Shown: positions 1-7,967 of the stretch, one piece after another
How the letters are laid out: each line of letters starts with the position of its first letter
Position numbering within the stretch: the stretch's first letter is position 1
NCBI RefSeq assembly: GCF_026627505.1
Contig: NZ_JAPNLK010000036.1
Coordinates: 18,008 to 82,007 of the forward strand
Length of the DNA: 64,000 nucleotides
Source of the DNA: Streptomyces sp. H27-H5
GTDB taxonomy: Bacteria > Actinomycetota > Actinomycetes > Streptomycetales > Streptomycetaceae
Direction: 5' to 3'
Notes under the pieces: generated by a model
Databases searched by the model: none
The model's input: only the letters and a program-made list of their open reading frames with translations
Told to the model about the DNA's origin: nothing
Made by a program: the position numbers and the translations under genes

Positions 1-2
1 CG

Positions 3-428
3 GAGGACGAGGGGCGCGAGGTCCGGCTGGCGGGCGTGGAGCGCCCCGTACGGATCCCCGTCGCCCGGGCCGAACTCGTCGCCGCCCTCGACGCCATGCT
101 GGGCAACGTCTTCCGGCACACCCCCGAGAGCACCCCCTTCGCGGTGGACGTCCACGACGCCGGGGACGCCGTCATCGTGCTCGTCTCCGACGCCGGACCG
201 GGCATCGCCGACCCGGACGAGGCGCTGCGCCGCGGCAACGACGGCGGCCGCGACGGTTCGACCGGCCTGGGCCTGGACATCGTGCGCCGGGTCGCGGAGT
301 CCACCGGCGGCGACGTCCGGCTGGGGCGCTCGGTGCTCGGCGGGACCGAGGTGCGGGTGTGGATCGCCCTGGACGGCCGGGCGCGGGGCGAGGCCCGCCG
401 CAGCCGGCGCAAGCGCCGGGGCGACTGA
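3..428 (+). CDS. Sensor histidine kinase, C-terminal part (5' end outside window)
   Basis: The reading frame is open from the left edge, so only the last ~141 residues are present. They form the GHKL ATP-binding domain of a membrane sensor kinase, which phosphorylates a response regulator. The N-box is visible as an Asn-x-x-x-His stretch (GNVFRHTPE), followed by the G1 box VSDAGPGI and the G2 box GSTGLGLDIV. The frame ends in a basic tail rich in Arg (RRSRRKRRGD). The His-phosphotransfer and sensing domains lie upstream of the window, so the signal and the partner regulator cannot be named. The ATG-like internal start at position 36 (a GTG) is not the true start because homology-like sequence continues upstream of it. 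The family call is secure, the specific kinase unknown. Confidence 0.85.
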   Translation, partial: EDEGREVRLAGVERPVRIPVARAELVAALDAMLGNVFRHTPESTPFAVDVHDAGDAVIVLVSDAGPGIADPDEALRRGNDGGRDGSTGLGLDIVRRVAESTGGDVRLGRSVLGGTEVRVWIALDGRARGEARRSRRKRRGD

Positions 429-710
429 CGCCAGGGGCATCGCCGTGGGTGTGGGCGGTCGGGGTTGGTTGGGGCCGGGGCTGGTTGGGGTCGGTCGGGT
501 CGGGGCCGGCCCGGGGCGGTTGCGGTGCCGCAGGGGTCGGCCCCGGGGTGGTTGGGCCGGTCGGGGGCGGTCGGGGCCGCGTGCGGGAGGTCCGGGGCGC
601 GCCTGGCGGTCCGTGCGCCGGCGGGTCGGTACGGTCCCACGGCACGGTCCGCCAGGCGCGAGCCGCCACGGACCCGCCCCCTCCGCACGACATCGGCACC
701 CGGATCGGAC
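429..710. repeat. G-rich low-complexity intergenic stretch
   Basis: No convincing gene lies here. Positions ~450-600 on the + strand are built from degenerate GGTTGGGG, GGTCGGGG and GGGGCCGG units, giving many closely spaced runs of three or four G. Open frames across it in several phases encode only Gly/Arg/Pro/Ala and look like composition artefacts. The stretch separates the kinase stop from the next gene, whose start region follows at ~711. It could form G-quadruplexes; that is inference. Confidence 0.5.
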
Positions 711-1389
711 GTGAGCATGCGCTACGCAGTGCTGGGCACGGGCACCGTCGGCCGCACGATCGCCGGCCGCCTGCTCGACCTGGGCCACGAAGTGGTCCTC
801 GGCACCCGTGTCCCCGAGGCCACCCGCCAACGCGCCGAGTTCGCCGACGGGCGCCTCCCGGTGGCGACGTACGCGCAGGCCGCACGGGACGGCGAGACGT
901 TGATCAACGCCACGAACGGGCTGGCGAGCGTCGCCGCGCTGCGGGACGCGGGCGCGGCCGACCTGGACGGTCGGATCCTGATCGACGTCGCGAACCCGCT
1001 GGACTTCGCGGAGGGCTTCCCGCCCCGACTGGACGTGGTCAACGACGACAGCCTGGGGGAGATGCTCCAACGGGCGTTCCCCGGACTCCGGGTGGTGAAG
1101 ACGCTGAAACACGATGAACTGCCGGATCATGGTGGACCCGGCGCGGGTCCCCGGCGACCACCAGGTGTTCCTGTCCGGGGACGACCCGGACGCGAAGCGG
1201 GCCACGCGGGAACTGCTCCACTCCTTCGGCTGGCCGGACGCCCGCATCCTCGACCTCGGCGGCATCGAGACCGCCCGCGGCACGGAGATGCTGCTGCCGC
1301 TGTGGCTGCGCCTGATGAGCACGTTGGGACACGCGGAGTTCAACTTCCGGGTGGAGACGGCCGAGGTGGGCGCGGACGGTACGGCCTGA
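711..1389 (+). pseudogene. NAD(P)-binding oxidoreductase (F420-dependent NADP reductase-like), frameshifted
   Basis: Two adjacent frames together make one ~225-residue Rossmann-fold protein of the NADPH:F420 oxidoreductase-like family (COG2085 type). The first part, from GTG 711 or ATG 717, carries the dinucleotide motif GTGTVGRTIA and continues to VVKTL. The second frame continues at once with MNCRIMVDPARVPGDHQVF and ends at 1389. The junction is a run of three A at 1107-1109; removing one A gives TLNTMNCRIM, the sequence expected of the family. The gene is therefore broken by a +1 insertion, or the base is a sequencing error. If intact it would reduce or oxidise a small substrate with NADP(H). 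No clear ribosome-binding site is seen. Confidence 0.75.
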
Positions 1390-1744
1390 GGCGGCCCAGC
1401 CCGGGTCGGCCCCGTTCTCGTTCGGAGCCCCGACCCGGGCGGCCGCACACCCCTACGGGCGGGGCGTTCGCGCCGCAGGCCACGAGCAACACGGGCCGGT
1501 GGCCGCGCCGATCGGCGGCCCGCCCGATGACCGGGCCACCGATGGCCTGACCCAGCCAGAGCGCGGAGGCGACGGCGCCTGCCGCCCCGATCCCGTCGCG
1601 CGTGTTGATGAGCACGAGCGTGCCCACGGGGCAGAGCGCGGCGGGCAGCCGGGCCAGGAACGCGTGGACGGGAAGGGCGGCGCCGCCGAGGGCGAACACG
1701 CCGCGGAATCCGCTCGGAGCGGTGGTCGATCGGGACACGGGCAT
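1340..1744 (-). pseudogene. Truncated MFS transporter remnant (N-terminal end only)
   Basis: The frame starts with ATG at 1744 behind a good Shine-Dalgarno (TTGGAGG). About 90 residues look like the beginning of a major facilitator transporter: two hydrophobic segments (VFALGGAALPVHAF... and GAVASALWLGQAIGG) followed by the loop 2-3 motif A, GRAADRRGHRPVLL. A full MFS protein has 12 membrane segments and ~400 residues. Here similarity stops near 1460 and the frame runs on as Arg/Gly/Pro-rich sequence that overlaps the 3' end of the neighbouring frameshifted oxidoreductase. I infer that most of the transporter was lost by deletion. Confidence 0.6.
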
Positions 1745-1879
1745 CCTCCAACCGCACGCCGACCCTCCCGTGTCTCCGGCGCGCGTCGTGCCCGTAGGTC
1801 CGGGACGGTAGCGGCGGAACCACCCCCGCGGAACCCCGTGTCCGACGCGTGGACCTCCCACGAGGCGGACGGGCGGGGA

Positions 1880-2380
1880 TCAGTCGGTGTCGGCGGAGGC
1901 GAGTCGCTCGGCCTCGGCGCGCCCCACCTCGGCGGCGCGGTGCAGGTAGTCGGCGATGACGGCGAGTTCGCCGTCCGAGTAGTCCCGCAGCGCGGCGCCG
2001 AACGCCCGGTCGGGGGTCTCCCATGCGGCGCCGATCCGCCGGCGGGCCTCGGGGGCGAGGGCGACGAGGGAACGACGGCGGTCGTGCGGGTCGGCGTGCC
2101 GCTCCACCAGGCCCGCCTTGAGCATCCGGTCGACCAGGCGCGTGGCGGATCCGGAGGTCAGACCGGTGAGCCGGGCGATGTGGCCGGTGCTGACCGGCTC
2201 CGTCTCGTTCACGAGGAGGCGCAGGCACTGCGTGTCGGTCGGGTGCAGGCCGAGGTGGTCGGCCATGGCCTGGTGGAGGCGTGCCTGGTCGGTGTGGTGC
2301 CGCCCGCTCTCGATGAGGATCCGCGCGAGAAGTTCCGCGCGGGTCCATTCCTTACCCGAACGAGGGGAATCGGTTGACAT
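1880..2380 (-). CDS. MarR-family transcriptional regulator
   Basis: 166 residues, the usual MarR length. The winged helix is clear: the segment STGHIARLTGLTSGSATRLV is the helix-turn-helix, followed by the wing HADPHDRRRSLVAL with the typical DxRR signature. MarR proteins bind palindromes as dimers and are usually released by phenolic or other small ligands. The start ATG at 2380 is the only good one. It is transcribed toward the MFS remnant, so it may once have controlled that transporter (inference). A candidate operator lies 15 bases upstream of the start. The ligand is unknown. Confidence 0.88.
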   Translation of the reverse strand: MSTDSPRSGKEWTRAELLARILIESGRHHTDQARLHQAMADHLGLHPTDTQCLRLLVNETEPVSTGHIARLTGLTSGSATRLVDRMLKAGLVERHADPHDRRRSLVALAPEARRRIGAAWETPDRAFGAALRDYSDGELAVIADYLHRAAEVGRAEAERLASADTD

Positions 2381-2394
2381 CGGCTGCTCCGTGC

Positions 2395-2405
2395 TTCAAA
2401 TTTAA
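2395..2405. promoter_or_regulatory. Candidate MarR operator
   Basis: TTCAAATTTAA is an AT-rich imperfect palindrome in an otherwise GC-rich region, placed just upstream of the marR start at 2380. MarR sites are commonly of the TTnAA...TTnAA type. Autoregulation is inferred from position and shape only. Confidence 0.4.
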
Positions 2406-2475
2406 CTGTGTGACGCAGGGAATGCGTCGCGCAGAATCTGTGTCAGGGTCTCATTCTAGGGGAGGAGGTGCCCGC

Positions 2476-2536
2476 CATGTCGCTGTCGCCCATGTCGCTG
2501 TCCGTCGTGTCGGTGTCTCTCGGGTGGTGTCTCTCG
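2476..2536. repeat. Short direct repeats in divergent intergenic region
   Basis: CATGTCGCTGTC occurs at 2476-2487 and 2491-2502, and GGTGTCTCTCG at 2512-2522 and 2526-2536. They lie in the ~400-base gap between the divergent MarR and TetR genes. No gene is supported in this gap. The repeats may be replication slippage or regulator contacts. Confidence 0.45.
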
Positions 2537-2746
2537 TGTCGCGGAAACGACGGCCCGGCGAGGGGCGGTCGATGCCAGTGGCGCCCCGGCCCCCTCCCGT
2601 GAGGCCGGGCCGGGGCGGGTGGGTCTTCGAGGAGCGGCCGGTCAGGGCCCCGAGTGAGCGGCGCCGGGGAACCCGCACCCGCCGGGCGCGGCCCGGGCCC
2701 GCGTCGCGGGGACTCCCGGCGAGGCGTATGTATATTCGGAGAATTC

Positions 2747-2761
2747 CCCGGACGGTCCGGG
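2747..2761. promoter_or_regulatory. Palindromic candidate operator of the TetR gene
   Basis: Perfect inverted repeat with 7-base arms CCCGGAC / GTCCGGG around one central base, 22 bases before the ATG at 2784. A TATATT element at 2731-2736 just upstream could be the -10 box. TetR regulators usually repress their own gene through such a site, so autoregulation is likely but inferred. Confidence 0.5.
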
Positions 2762-2783
2762 AACCGGGGGCGGAGGTGGACGC

Positions 2784-3362
2784 ATGGTCCCGCGCGCGGG
2801 TCTGACGGCCGATCGGGTCACCCGGGCCGCCGCCGACCTGGCCGACGAGGTCGGGTTCGACAAGGTGACCGTGTCGGCCCTCGCCCGGAACTTCGGGGTG
2901 AAGGACGCCAGCCTCTACTCCCACGTCCGCAACCTCCAGGACCTGCGGATCAGGGTGGCCGTGCTCGCGGCCGGCGAGATCGCGGACCTGATCGGCGCGG
3001 CGGTGGCCGGGCGTTCGGGCCGGGACGCACTCGCCGCCTTCGCCGACGCCTACCGCGCGTTCGCCCTGCGCCACCCCGGCCGGTACGCGGCCACCCAGAT
3101 CCAACTCCCCCCGGAGCGGGGCGCCGCGTCCGACGGCCACCTCCGCTTCATCGACCTCACGTACGGGGTGCTGCGCGCCTACGGCCTGGCCGAACCCGAC
3201 CTGACCGACGCCGTCCGCCTGCTGCGGAGCACCTTCCACGGGTACAGCGGCCTGGAGGCCACCGGCGGCTTCGGCCACCCCCGGGACGTCGGCGCGTCCT
3301 GGGAGCGGATCATCGACGCGCTGCACGTCGCCCTGGAGAACTGGCCCCCGGCCAGGGGCTGA
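2784..3362 (+). CDS. TetR/AcrR-family transcriptional regulator
   Basis: 192 residues. The N-terminal helix-turn-helix is seen as VTVSALARNFGVKDASLYSHV, the typical TetR recognition region ending in LYxHV. The C-terminal part (AFADAYRAFALRHPGRYAATQ, then a region ending near VGASWERIIDALHVAL) resembles the WHG-type ligand-binding domain. The ATG at 2784 follows GGAGG. The gene ends 8 bases before the end of the convergent beta-glucosidase gene, so the two 3' ends nearly touch. The ligand and target genes cannot be told from the sequence. Confidence 0.85.
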   Translation: MVPRAGLTADRVTRAAADLADEVGFDKVTVSALARNFGVKDASLYSHVRNLQDLRIRVAVLAAGEIADLIGAAVAGRSGRDALAAFADAYRAFALRHPGRYAATQIQLPPERGAASDGHLRFIDLTYGVLRAYGLAEPDLTDAVRLLRSTFHGYSGLEATGGFGHPRDVGASWERIIDALHVALENWPPARG

Positions 3363-3369
3363 ACGCCGG

Positions 3370-4722
3370 TCACCGCAGGAGGCCGTTCCGGGCCAGGTCG
3401 GCGTACCAGAGGGCACTGGAGCGCGGGGTGCGGACCTGGGTCTCGTAGTCGACGTGGACGATGCCGAACCGTTTGCCGTAGCCGTGACTCCACTCGAAGT
3501 TGTCCATCAACGACCAGAGGAAGTAGCCCTCCACGGGCGCTCCGTCGGCCAGTGCGCCGTGGATCGCCGCGAGGTGCCCGCGCAGGTAGTCGATGCGCAG
3601 CGGATCGTGCAGGTCCGGGCCGTACGCGGCGCCGTTCTCGGTGACGAGGAGCGGCAGGCCCGGAGCCTCGCCGGCGAACCGGGACAACAGGTCGCGCAGC
3701 CCGGTCGGATCGATCGACCAGTTCATGGCGGTCCGCTCGCCCGGAGGCTGGTGGAAGGCCACGGACTCCGACCCGGGCCACGGCGAGTGCTCGCTGTCGC
3801 CGTGCCCGTCGGCGCGCGGGCCGCCCGAGGCCGCCGAGACCACGGCCGGCGTGTAGTAGTTCACCCCGAGGAAACCGAGGGGCTGGTGGATCAGCGCCTC
3901 GTCGCCCGGCCGGACGAAGGACCAGTCGGTCAGCGCGGCCGTGTCGACCCGCAGGTCGTCGGGGTAGGCGCCGTGCAGCAGCGGCCCGGTGAAGATCCGG
4001 TTCGCGAGGGCGTCGATCCGCCGCACCGCGTCCAGATCGGCCTCCGAGTCGGTCAGCGGACGCACCGCGCTCGGGTTGAGGGCGATGCCGACGCGCGCCG
4101 AGGACGGCAGGACCGAGGTCAGCGCGGACGCGGCCAACCCGTGCGCCAGGTTGAGGTGGTGCGCGGCGCGCAGCGAGTCGGCGGGCGAGGTGCGCCCCGG
4201 CGCGTGGACCCCGGAGGCGTAGCCGAGGAAGGCGCTGCACCAGGGCTCGTTGAGGGTGGTCCAACGCCCCACCCGGTCCCCGAGGGTCTTCGCGACCGTC
4301 CCCGCGTACGAGGCGAAGGCGTACGCGGTCTCCCGCTCCGGCCAGCCGCCCGCGTTCTCCCACTCCTGCGGCAGGTCCCAGTGGTACAGCGTCGGGCACG
4401 GCTCGATCCCGTGCGCCAGCAGCTCGTCGACGAGCGCGTCGTAGAAGCCCAGCCCGCCGGACAGCACCCGGGGCCAGGATACCGAGAACCGGTACGCCCC
4501 CAACCCCAGCCCGGCCATCAGCCGGACGTCCTCGCGCCACAGCCGGTGGTGATCGGCGGCCACGTCGCCCGTGTCGCCGCCGTGCACCTTCCCCGGCGTC
4601 CGGCAGAAGGTGTCCCAGATCGACGGCCCGCGCAGCTCGGCCGCGCCCTCGATCTGGAAGGCGGCCGTGGCCGCGCCCCACAGGAACCCGTCGGGGAACC
4701 GCATGTCGCTCATCCCGCTCAT
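3370..4722 (-). CDS. bglC: GH1 beta-glucosidase, cellobiose-hydrolysing (BglC)
   Basis: 450 residues, standard for glycoside hydrolase family 1. The N-terminal signature FLWGAATAAFQIEGA is present. The acid/base glutamate sits in TLNEP (about residue 159) and the nucleophile in TENG, with the glycone-binding stretch WSLMDNFEW near the end. There is no signal peptide, so the enzyme is cytoplasmic and hydrolyses imported cellobiose to glucose. It is the last gene of a four-gene operon, starting 5 bases after the cebG stop; three in-frame ATGs (4722, 4713, 4704) make the exact start uncertain. In characterised Streptomyces loci bglC follows cebEFG and is under CebR. Confidence 0.93.
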   Translation of the reverse strand: MSGMSDMRFPDGFLWGAATAAFQIEGAAELRGPSIWDTFCRTPGKVHGGDTGDVAADHHRLWREDVRLMAGLGLGAYRFSVSWPRVLSGGLGFYDALVDELLAHGIEPCPTLYHWDLPQEWENAGGWPERETAYAFASYAGTVAKTLGDRVGRWTTLNEPWCSAFLGYASGVHAPGRTSPADSLRAAHHLNLAHGLAASALTSVLPSSARVGIALNPSAVRPLTDSEADLDAVRRIDALANRIFTGPLLHGAYPDDLRVDTAALTDWSFVRPGDEALIHQPLGFLGVNYYTPAVVSAASGGPRADGHGDSEHSPWPGSESVAFHQPPGERTAMNWSIDPTGLRDLLSRFAGEAPGLPLLVTENGAAYGPDLHDPLRIDYLRGHLAAIHGALADGAPVEGYFLWSLMDNFEWSHGYGKRFGIVHVDYETQVRTPRSSALWYADLARNGLLR

Positions 4723-4727
4723 CCCGA

Positions 4728-5552
4728 TCAACCCTTCACCGCTCCCTGCATGATGCCGCCGACGATCTGGCGGCCGAAGACGAGGAACACCAGCAGCAGC
4801 GGGAGCGTGCCCAGCAGCGCACCCGCCATGATCACGGACTGGTCGGGGATGTACCCCCGGCCCAGACCCGTCAGGGCCACCTGCACCGTCGGGCTGCCGT
4901 TCTGCGTCAGCGCGACGATCGGCCAGAAGAAGTCGTTCCAGGCCATGACGAAGGTCAGCATCCCCAGCACCGCCATCGCCGGCCGCGCCGCCGGGAACAC
5001 CACGTGCCACACGACGCGCCACGAGCTCGCCCCGTCGGTCCGCGCCGCCTCCACCAGTTCGAACGGCAGCGCGTGCACCAGGTACTGCCGCATGAAGAAC
5101 ACCCCGAAGGCGCCCACCAGGGCCGGCAGCACCACCGCCTGGAGCCGGTCCGTCCAGGACAGCTCGGCGATCAACATGTACAGCGGGACCACGCTCAACT
5201 GCGGCGGCACCAGCATCGTCGCGACCACCAGCGCCATCAGCGGCCGACGCCCCCGGAACCGCAGTTTCGCGAAGGCGAAGCCGGCCAGGGTGGAGAAGAG
5301 CACGGTGCCCGTGGTGATCGTGCCCGCCACGATCACCGTGTTCAGCAGGGCGGTGCCCATGTTCGCGTCGGTCCAGGCGACCGACAGGTTGTGGCCCAGG
5401 TTCCCGCCGAACCAGAACGGCGGCGGGGTCTGCGCGAGCCGCGTGTTGTTCCGGGACGCCGCGATCGCCGTCCACACCAGGGGGAAGAGGGAGCCGAGGG
5501 TGAAGACCCCGAGGACGACGTACGTCGGCTTCCCCGCGCGCAGCGATCTCAT
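4728..5552 (-). CDS. cebG: Cellobiose ABC transporter permease (CebG)
   Basis: 274-residue inner membrane permease of the MalG type, with six hydrophobic segments. The cytoplasmic EAA loop that docks the ATPase is visible as EAARTDGASSWRVVWHVVFP. Its ATG overlaps the upstream cebF stop in an ATGA, indicating translational coupling. Together with CebF it forms the channel for cellobiose/cellotriose delivered by CebE. No ATPase gene is in the operon; in Streptomyces the shared ATPase MsiK, encoded elsewhere, energises this transporter. The assignment rests on family plus the complete ceb gene order. Confidence 0.92.
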   Translation of the reverse strand: MRSLRAGKPTYVVLGVFTLGSLFPLVWTAIAASRNNTRLAQTPPPFWFGGNLGHNLSVAWTDANMGTALLNTVIVAGTITTGTVLFSTLAGFAFAKLRFRGRRPLMALVVATMLVPPQLSVVPLYMLIAELSWTDRLQAVVLPALVGAFGVFFMRQYLVHALPFELVEAARTDGASSWRVVWHVVFPAARPAMAVLGMLTFVMAWNDFFWPIVALTQNGSPTVQVALTGLGRGYIPDQSVIMAGALLGTLPLLLVFLVFGRQIVGGIMQGAVKG

Positions 5553-6529
5553 CGGGACACCCTTCGCAGCAGCCGGGCCGCGCCCGCGATCAGCAGCAGG
5601 ATCAGGAACATCGCCCACGCGATCGCGGAGGCCCGCCCCAGGTGCAGGTTCACCCAACCCTGCTCGTACAGGTACAGCCCCAGCGTCTGGAACTGGTGGT
5701 CCGAGCCGCCCGTGGCGCCCGCCCCGCCGTTGAACAGCAGCGGCTCGCCGAAGAGTTGGGTGGCCCCGATGGTCGACACGACACAGGTGAAGAAGATCGT
5801 CGGTCGCAGCGAGGGCACGGTGACGTGGACGAACTGCTGCCACCGCGAGGCCCCGTCCAACTCCGCCGACTCGTAGAGGTCGGCGGAGACGGCCTGCATG
5901 GCCGCCAGGTAGATCAACGCGTTGTAGCCCGTCCACCGCCACACCACGATCGTGGACACCGCCACCTGGGAGGCGAAGGGGCCGTTCTGCCAGTCCACCG
6001 GACCGAAACCGACCGTCGACAGAACCCAGTTGACCATCCCGTAGTCCCGGCCGAAGAGCAGCACGAAGACCAGCGTCGCCGCGGCCACCGACGTGGCGTA
6101 CGGGGTGAGCACCGCGACCCGGAAGAAGGCCGAGCCGCGCATCTTGTAGTTGAGCAGGTGCGCCAGCCCCAGCGTGATCGCCAACTGCGGCACCGTCGAC
6201 AACAGCCCGATGGTGAAGGTGTTGCGCAGCGCGTTCCAGAAGAACGCGTCGTCCCACAGCCGGGTGAAGTTCCGCAGCCCCACCCAGGTCATGGCGTCCG
6301 GATCCGTCAACTCCACCTGGTGCAGCGCCGCCCAGCCCGTGTAGAGCAGCGGGAACAGCCCGAACGCCGCGAAGAAGAGGAAGAAGGGCGCCACGAAGCC
6401 GTACGGACTCCAGCGCAGGTCCCACCGGTAGCGGCGGGAGCGCCACAACTGGCGCCGGTCGCCCCCCTCCGCCGTCGGCCGCTCACTGCCGGCGGCGGAG
6501 GGGGCGAGAACAGCCGTCTCGTCCGTCAC
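5549..6529 (-). CDS. cebF: Cellobiose ABC transporter permease (CebF)
   Basis: 326-residue MalF-type permease. A ~45-residue cytoplasmic N-terminus precedes the first membrane segment (YGFVAPFFLFFAAFGLFPLL), and the EAA loop reads ESAELDGASRWQQFVHVTVP. The GTG start at 6529 lies 7 bases after the cebE stop, whose TGA overlaps the ribosome-binding site GAGGT. CebF pairs with CebG to form the membrane pore of the cellobiose importer. The gene is inside the CebR-controlled operon. Confidence 0.92.
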   Translation of the reverse strand: MTDETAVLAPSAAGSERPTAEGGDRRQLWRSRRYRWDLRWSPYGFVAPFFLFFAAFGLFPLLYTGWAALHQVELTDPDAMTWVGLRNFTRLWDDAFFWNALRNTFTIGLLSTVPQLAITLGLAHLLNYKMRGSAFFRVAVLTPYATSVAAATLVFVLLFGRDYGMVNWVLSTVGFGPVDWQNGPFASQVAVSTIVVWRWTGYNALIYLAAMQAVSADLYESAELDGASRWQQFVHVTVPSLRPTIFFTCVVSTIGATQLFGEPLLFNGGAGATGGSDHQFQTLGLYLYEQGWVNLHLGRASAIAWAMFLILLLIAGAARLLRRVSR

Positions 6530-6536
6530 CGGGACC

Positions 6537-7853
6537 TCACTGCTCCAGGGCGTTGTCGATCGCCTTCACCGCGGCGTCCCAGCCCTCCTGCGGGGTGCGG
6601 CCCTTCTGGTCGACCTGGAGCATCCCGATGTCCGCCAGGTTCTGCGCGATGACCAGGTCCTTCGGGCCGATCACCGTCACCGGCACCCCCTCGGCGGCCC
6701 GCGCGAAGATCTCCCCGATCGGGGCGCCACCGAAGTACGCGTGCTTCGCGCCCGCCACCGCCGGCAGGCTGTAGGCGGCGCTCGCGCTCGGGAAGCTGCC
6801 GCGCTTCTCGAACAGCTTCGCCTGCTGCGCCGGAGCCGTCAGCCAGGCCGCCAGCTTCGCCGCCTCCTCGGCCTTCTTGCCCGCCTTCGGCACCACCAGG
6901 AACGAACCGCCCCAGTTGCTGGGCTTCGGGGCCTGCGCCACGTCCCACTTGTCCTTGCCCGCCGGACCCGCCTTGTCCTGGATGTAGCCGAGCATCCAGG
7001 CCGGGCAGGAGACCGTGGCGAAGTTCCCGTTGGAGAAGCCCTGGTCCCAGGCCGGGGTGAACTGCTGGAGCTTCGCGCTCAACCCCTCGACGGCGAAGGA
7101 GGCCGCCAGGTCGAAGGCGCCCCGCACCGCGGGGTTCGTCTTGTACGCGACCTTGCCCTGGGCGTCGTAGAACCGCTCCGCGCTGCTGCCCGTCACCGCC
7201 GCCATCACGCCCGACGCGGAGTCCACGAAGGCCTTGCCCGCCCCGGCCTTCGCCTTGTACGCCTTGCCCGTCTCCAGGTACTTGTTCCAGTCGCCCGCCC
7301 ACAGCGCCCCGACCGCGGCCCGGTCGGTGGGCAGCCCGGCCGCCGCGAAGAGGTCCTTGCGGTAGCAGATGCCCTGCGGGCCTATGTCGGTGCCGAGGGC
7401 GACCGTGGACCCGTTCTTCGCGGTGCCCTGGGCCCACTTCCACGGAAGGTAGGCGCCCTTGTCGACGCCGGGCGCCTTCGCGAGGTCGACCAGCTTGTCC
7501 GCCTGGGTCGCGGTGATCTCCGCGATGTTGTTGACCTCCACGGCCTGGATGTCGGCGAGTCCGCTGCCGGTGCCCAGGTGGGTCAGGAGCTGCGGGTAGT
7601 AGTTCTCGTTGCGCTCGATGGAGGTCTGCTCGATCCTGACCCCCGGGTTCTGCGCCATGTACTCGTCGTACAGGCCCGCCTCCTGGAGCCCGAAGGCACC
7701 GAAGACCCCGACCGTGAGGGTGGTCTTCGCCTTGCCGCCGGTGGAGCCGCCCTGGGCGGGGGCCTCGCCGGGGTCCTGCGAGCACCCCGCGAGGAGCAGC
7801 GCCGTCGCGCCCATCGCACCGACCGCGGTCACAAGTCTTCTTCGGGCTCGCAT
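6537..7853 (-). CDS. cebE: Cellobiose-binding lipoprotein (CebE)
   Basis: 438-residue extracellular solute-binding protein of the family 1 sugar-binding type. The signal peptide begins MRARRRLV and ends in the lipobox LLAGC, so the mature protein is lipid-anchored outside the membrane. Hinge-type features of the cluster B fold continue to the C-terminus, where QAKLFEKRGSFPSA matches the usual sugar-binding end. It captures cellobiose or cellotriose and hands it to CebFG. It is the first gene of cebEFG-bglC, and its start lies 50 bases from the CebR box. Specificity is inferred from the operator and operon partners. Confidence 0.92.
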   Translation of the reverse strand: MRARRRLVTAVGAMGATALLLAGCSQDPGEAPAQGGSTGGKAKTTLTVGVFGAFGLQEAGLYDEYMAQNPGVRIEQTSIERNENYYPQLLTHLGTGSGLADIQAVEVNNIAEITATQADKLVDLAKAPGVDKGAYLPWKWAQGTAKNGSTVALGTDIGPQGICYRKDLFAAAGLPTDRAAVGALWAGDWNKYLETGKAYKAKAGAGKAFVDSASGVMAAVTGSSAERFYDAQGKVAYKTNPAVRGAFDLAASFAVEGLSAKLQQFTPAWDQGFSNGNFATVSCPAWMLGYIQDKAGPAGKDKWDVAQAPKPSNWGGSFLVVPKAGKKAEEAAKLAAWLTAPAQQAKLFEKRGSFPSASAAYSLPAVAGAKHAYFGGAPIGEIFARAAEGVPVTVIGPKDLVIAQNLADIGMLQVDQKGRTPQEGWDAAVKAIDNALEQ

Positions 7854-7903
7854 CAGGATCCTCCCTGGGGGATGGAACGTGCCGGGTGTCGTGTGCCACA
7901 GTG

Positions 7904-7917
7904 TGGGAGCGCTCCCA
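7904..7917. promoter_or_regulatory. CebR operator (CebR box)
   Basis: TGGGAGCGCTCCCA is a perfect 14-base palindrome, extended by G and C to 16 bases (7903-7918). It is identical to the CebR binding site I know from S. griseus, S. reticuli and S. scabies. It lies between cebE (start 7853) and cebR (start 7968), 50 bases from each, so it can control both. CebR leaves this site when cellobiose or cellotriose binds. Confidence 0.92.
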
Positions 7918-7967
7918 CCATCGTCAAGAGGCAGTCAACGGGTAGATTCACCAGCCGGGAGGAAGCC

